A stretch of DNA of 5,252 nt from Bacillota bacterium (GTDB taxonomy: Bacteria > Bacillota > Dethiobacteria > Dethiobacterales > Dethiobacteraceae). The translations under genes and the position numbers were made by a program. The first letter of the stretch is position 1. Every line of letters starts with the position of its first letter. The notes beneath the pieces are model-generated. The model had not been told where the DNA came from, searched no databases, and saw nothing but the letters and a program-made list of their open reading frames with translations. This document shows, piece by piece, positions 5,159-5,252 of the stretch. The DNA lies in contig JANKMV010000049.1 in the NCBI GenBank assembly GCA_024650095.1, forward strand, positions 5,289 to 10,540, read 5' to 3'.

Positions 5159-5193
5159 GCGCGCGAGAGGAAAATGAATAAGCGTGTCTTTCT
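5159..5193. repeat. Degenerate A module (A5)
   Basis: The loop core GAGGAAAATGAATAAG (5167-5182) and the right arm GCGTGTCTTTCT match the family (A1 right arm GCGTGCCTTGCT). The left arm is replaced by a GCGCGC tract (5159-5164), which leaves only a 6-bp stem with two wobbles. Confidence 0.5.
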
Positions 5194-5252
5194 GATGGGT
5201 TATTAAGATTAAGACCAATGCATTGCCACTATATTCCTCGGCACGATTGCAT

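Larger units (their letters stand above)
4994..5193. repeat. Structured intergenic repeat block 2 (B2-A4-B3-A5)
   Basis: This block covers nearly all of the 297-nt gene-free right end. It contains two B hairpins 95 bp apart (5022 and 5117) and two A loops 96 bp apart (GG at 5073 and 5169), so it is about two tandem units of the same A-B repeat as at 2573-2724. TAGTACTGGT begins B2 (4997-5006) and B3 (5096-5105). The right-hand copies (the outer stem of B3, and A5) are decayed. No coding region is supported here, and I see nothing recognisable in 5194-5252. Confidence 0.78.

Noticed and set aside
5174..5206. Short ORF with a GAGAGG ribosome binding site (ATG AAT AAG...)
   Set aside because: It is only 10 residues long, and its start lies inside the A-module loop core, so the ribosome-binding-like sequence is explained by the repeat.

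Overview
This looks like chromosomal DNA from a low-to-mid GC Gram-positive bacterium (Bacillota, probably the Clostridia side). The evidence is strong AGGAG-type ribosome binding sites, a PadR regulator overlapping a HAAS/DUF1700 gene, and a stand-alone YpsC-type RNA methyltransferase. The species cannot be named from the window alone.

Layout. On the minus strand at the left end, a PadR repressor (148-471) overlaps the start of a HAAS-domain (DUF1700) gene that runs off the window (1-155). This is a common envelope-stress or signalling pair. Divergent from it, on the plus strand, are a THUMP-containing 23S rRNA methyltransferase (686-1822) and, 83 nt later, a HAD phosphatase (1906-2556). Next come a geranylgeranyl-reductase-family FAD oxidoreductase (about 2751-3848) and a lipoprotein of unknown function (3996-4955), which ends in a 20-bp-stem terminator. 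The plus-strand genes do not form an obvious pathway. The methyltransferase and phosphatase could be cotranscribed. The oxidoreductase is set apart by a repeat block, and the lipoprotein has its own putative promoter.

The most unusual content is intergenic. Two blocks, 2573-2724 and 4958-5193, are built from the same two palindromic modules in alternation with a period of about 96 bp. Module A is a hairpin with a conserved purine-rich loop around AAGGAAA and TGAA, and with stems that change in a compensatory way. Module B is a CGCTTGC/GCAAGCG hairpin inside an ACTGGT/ACCAGT outer stem. A decayed A-like copy lies in the padR-methyltransferase divergent region (538-588). The lipoprotein terminator occupies the position where an A module would be expected. 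This is a dispersed, locally tandem, structured repeat family. I do not recognise it and cannot tell whether it is a mobile palindromic element or an RNA element.
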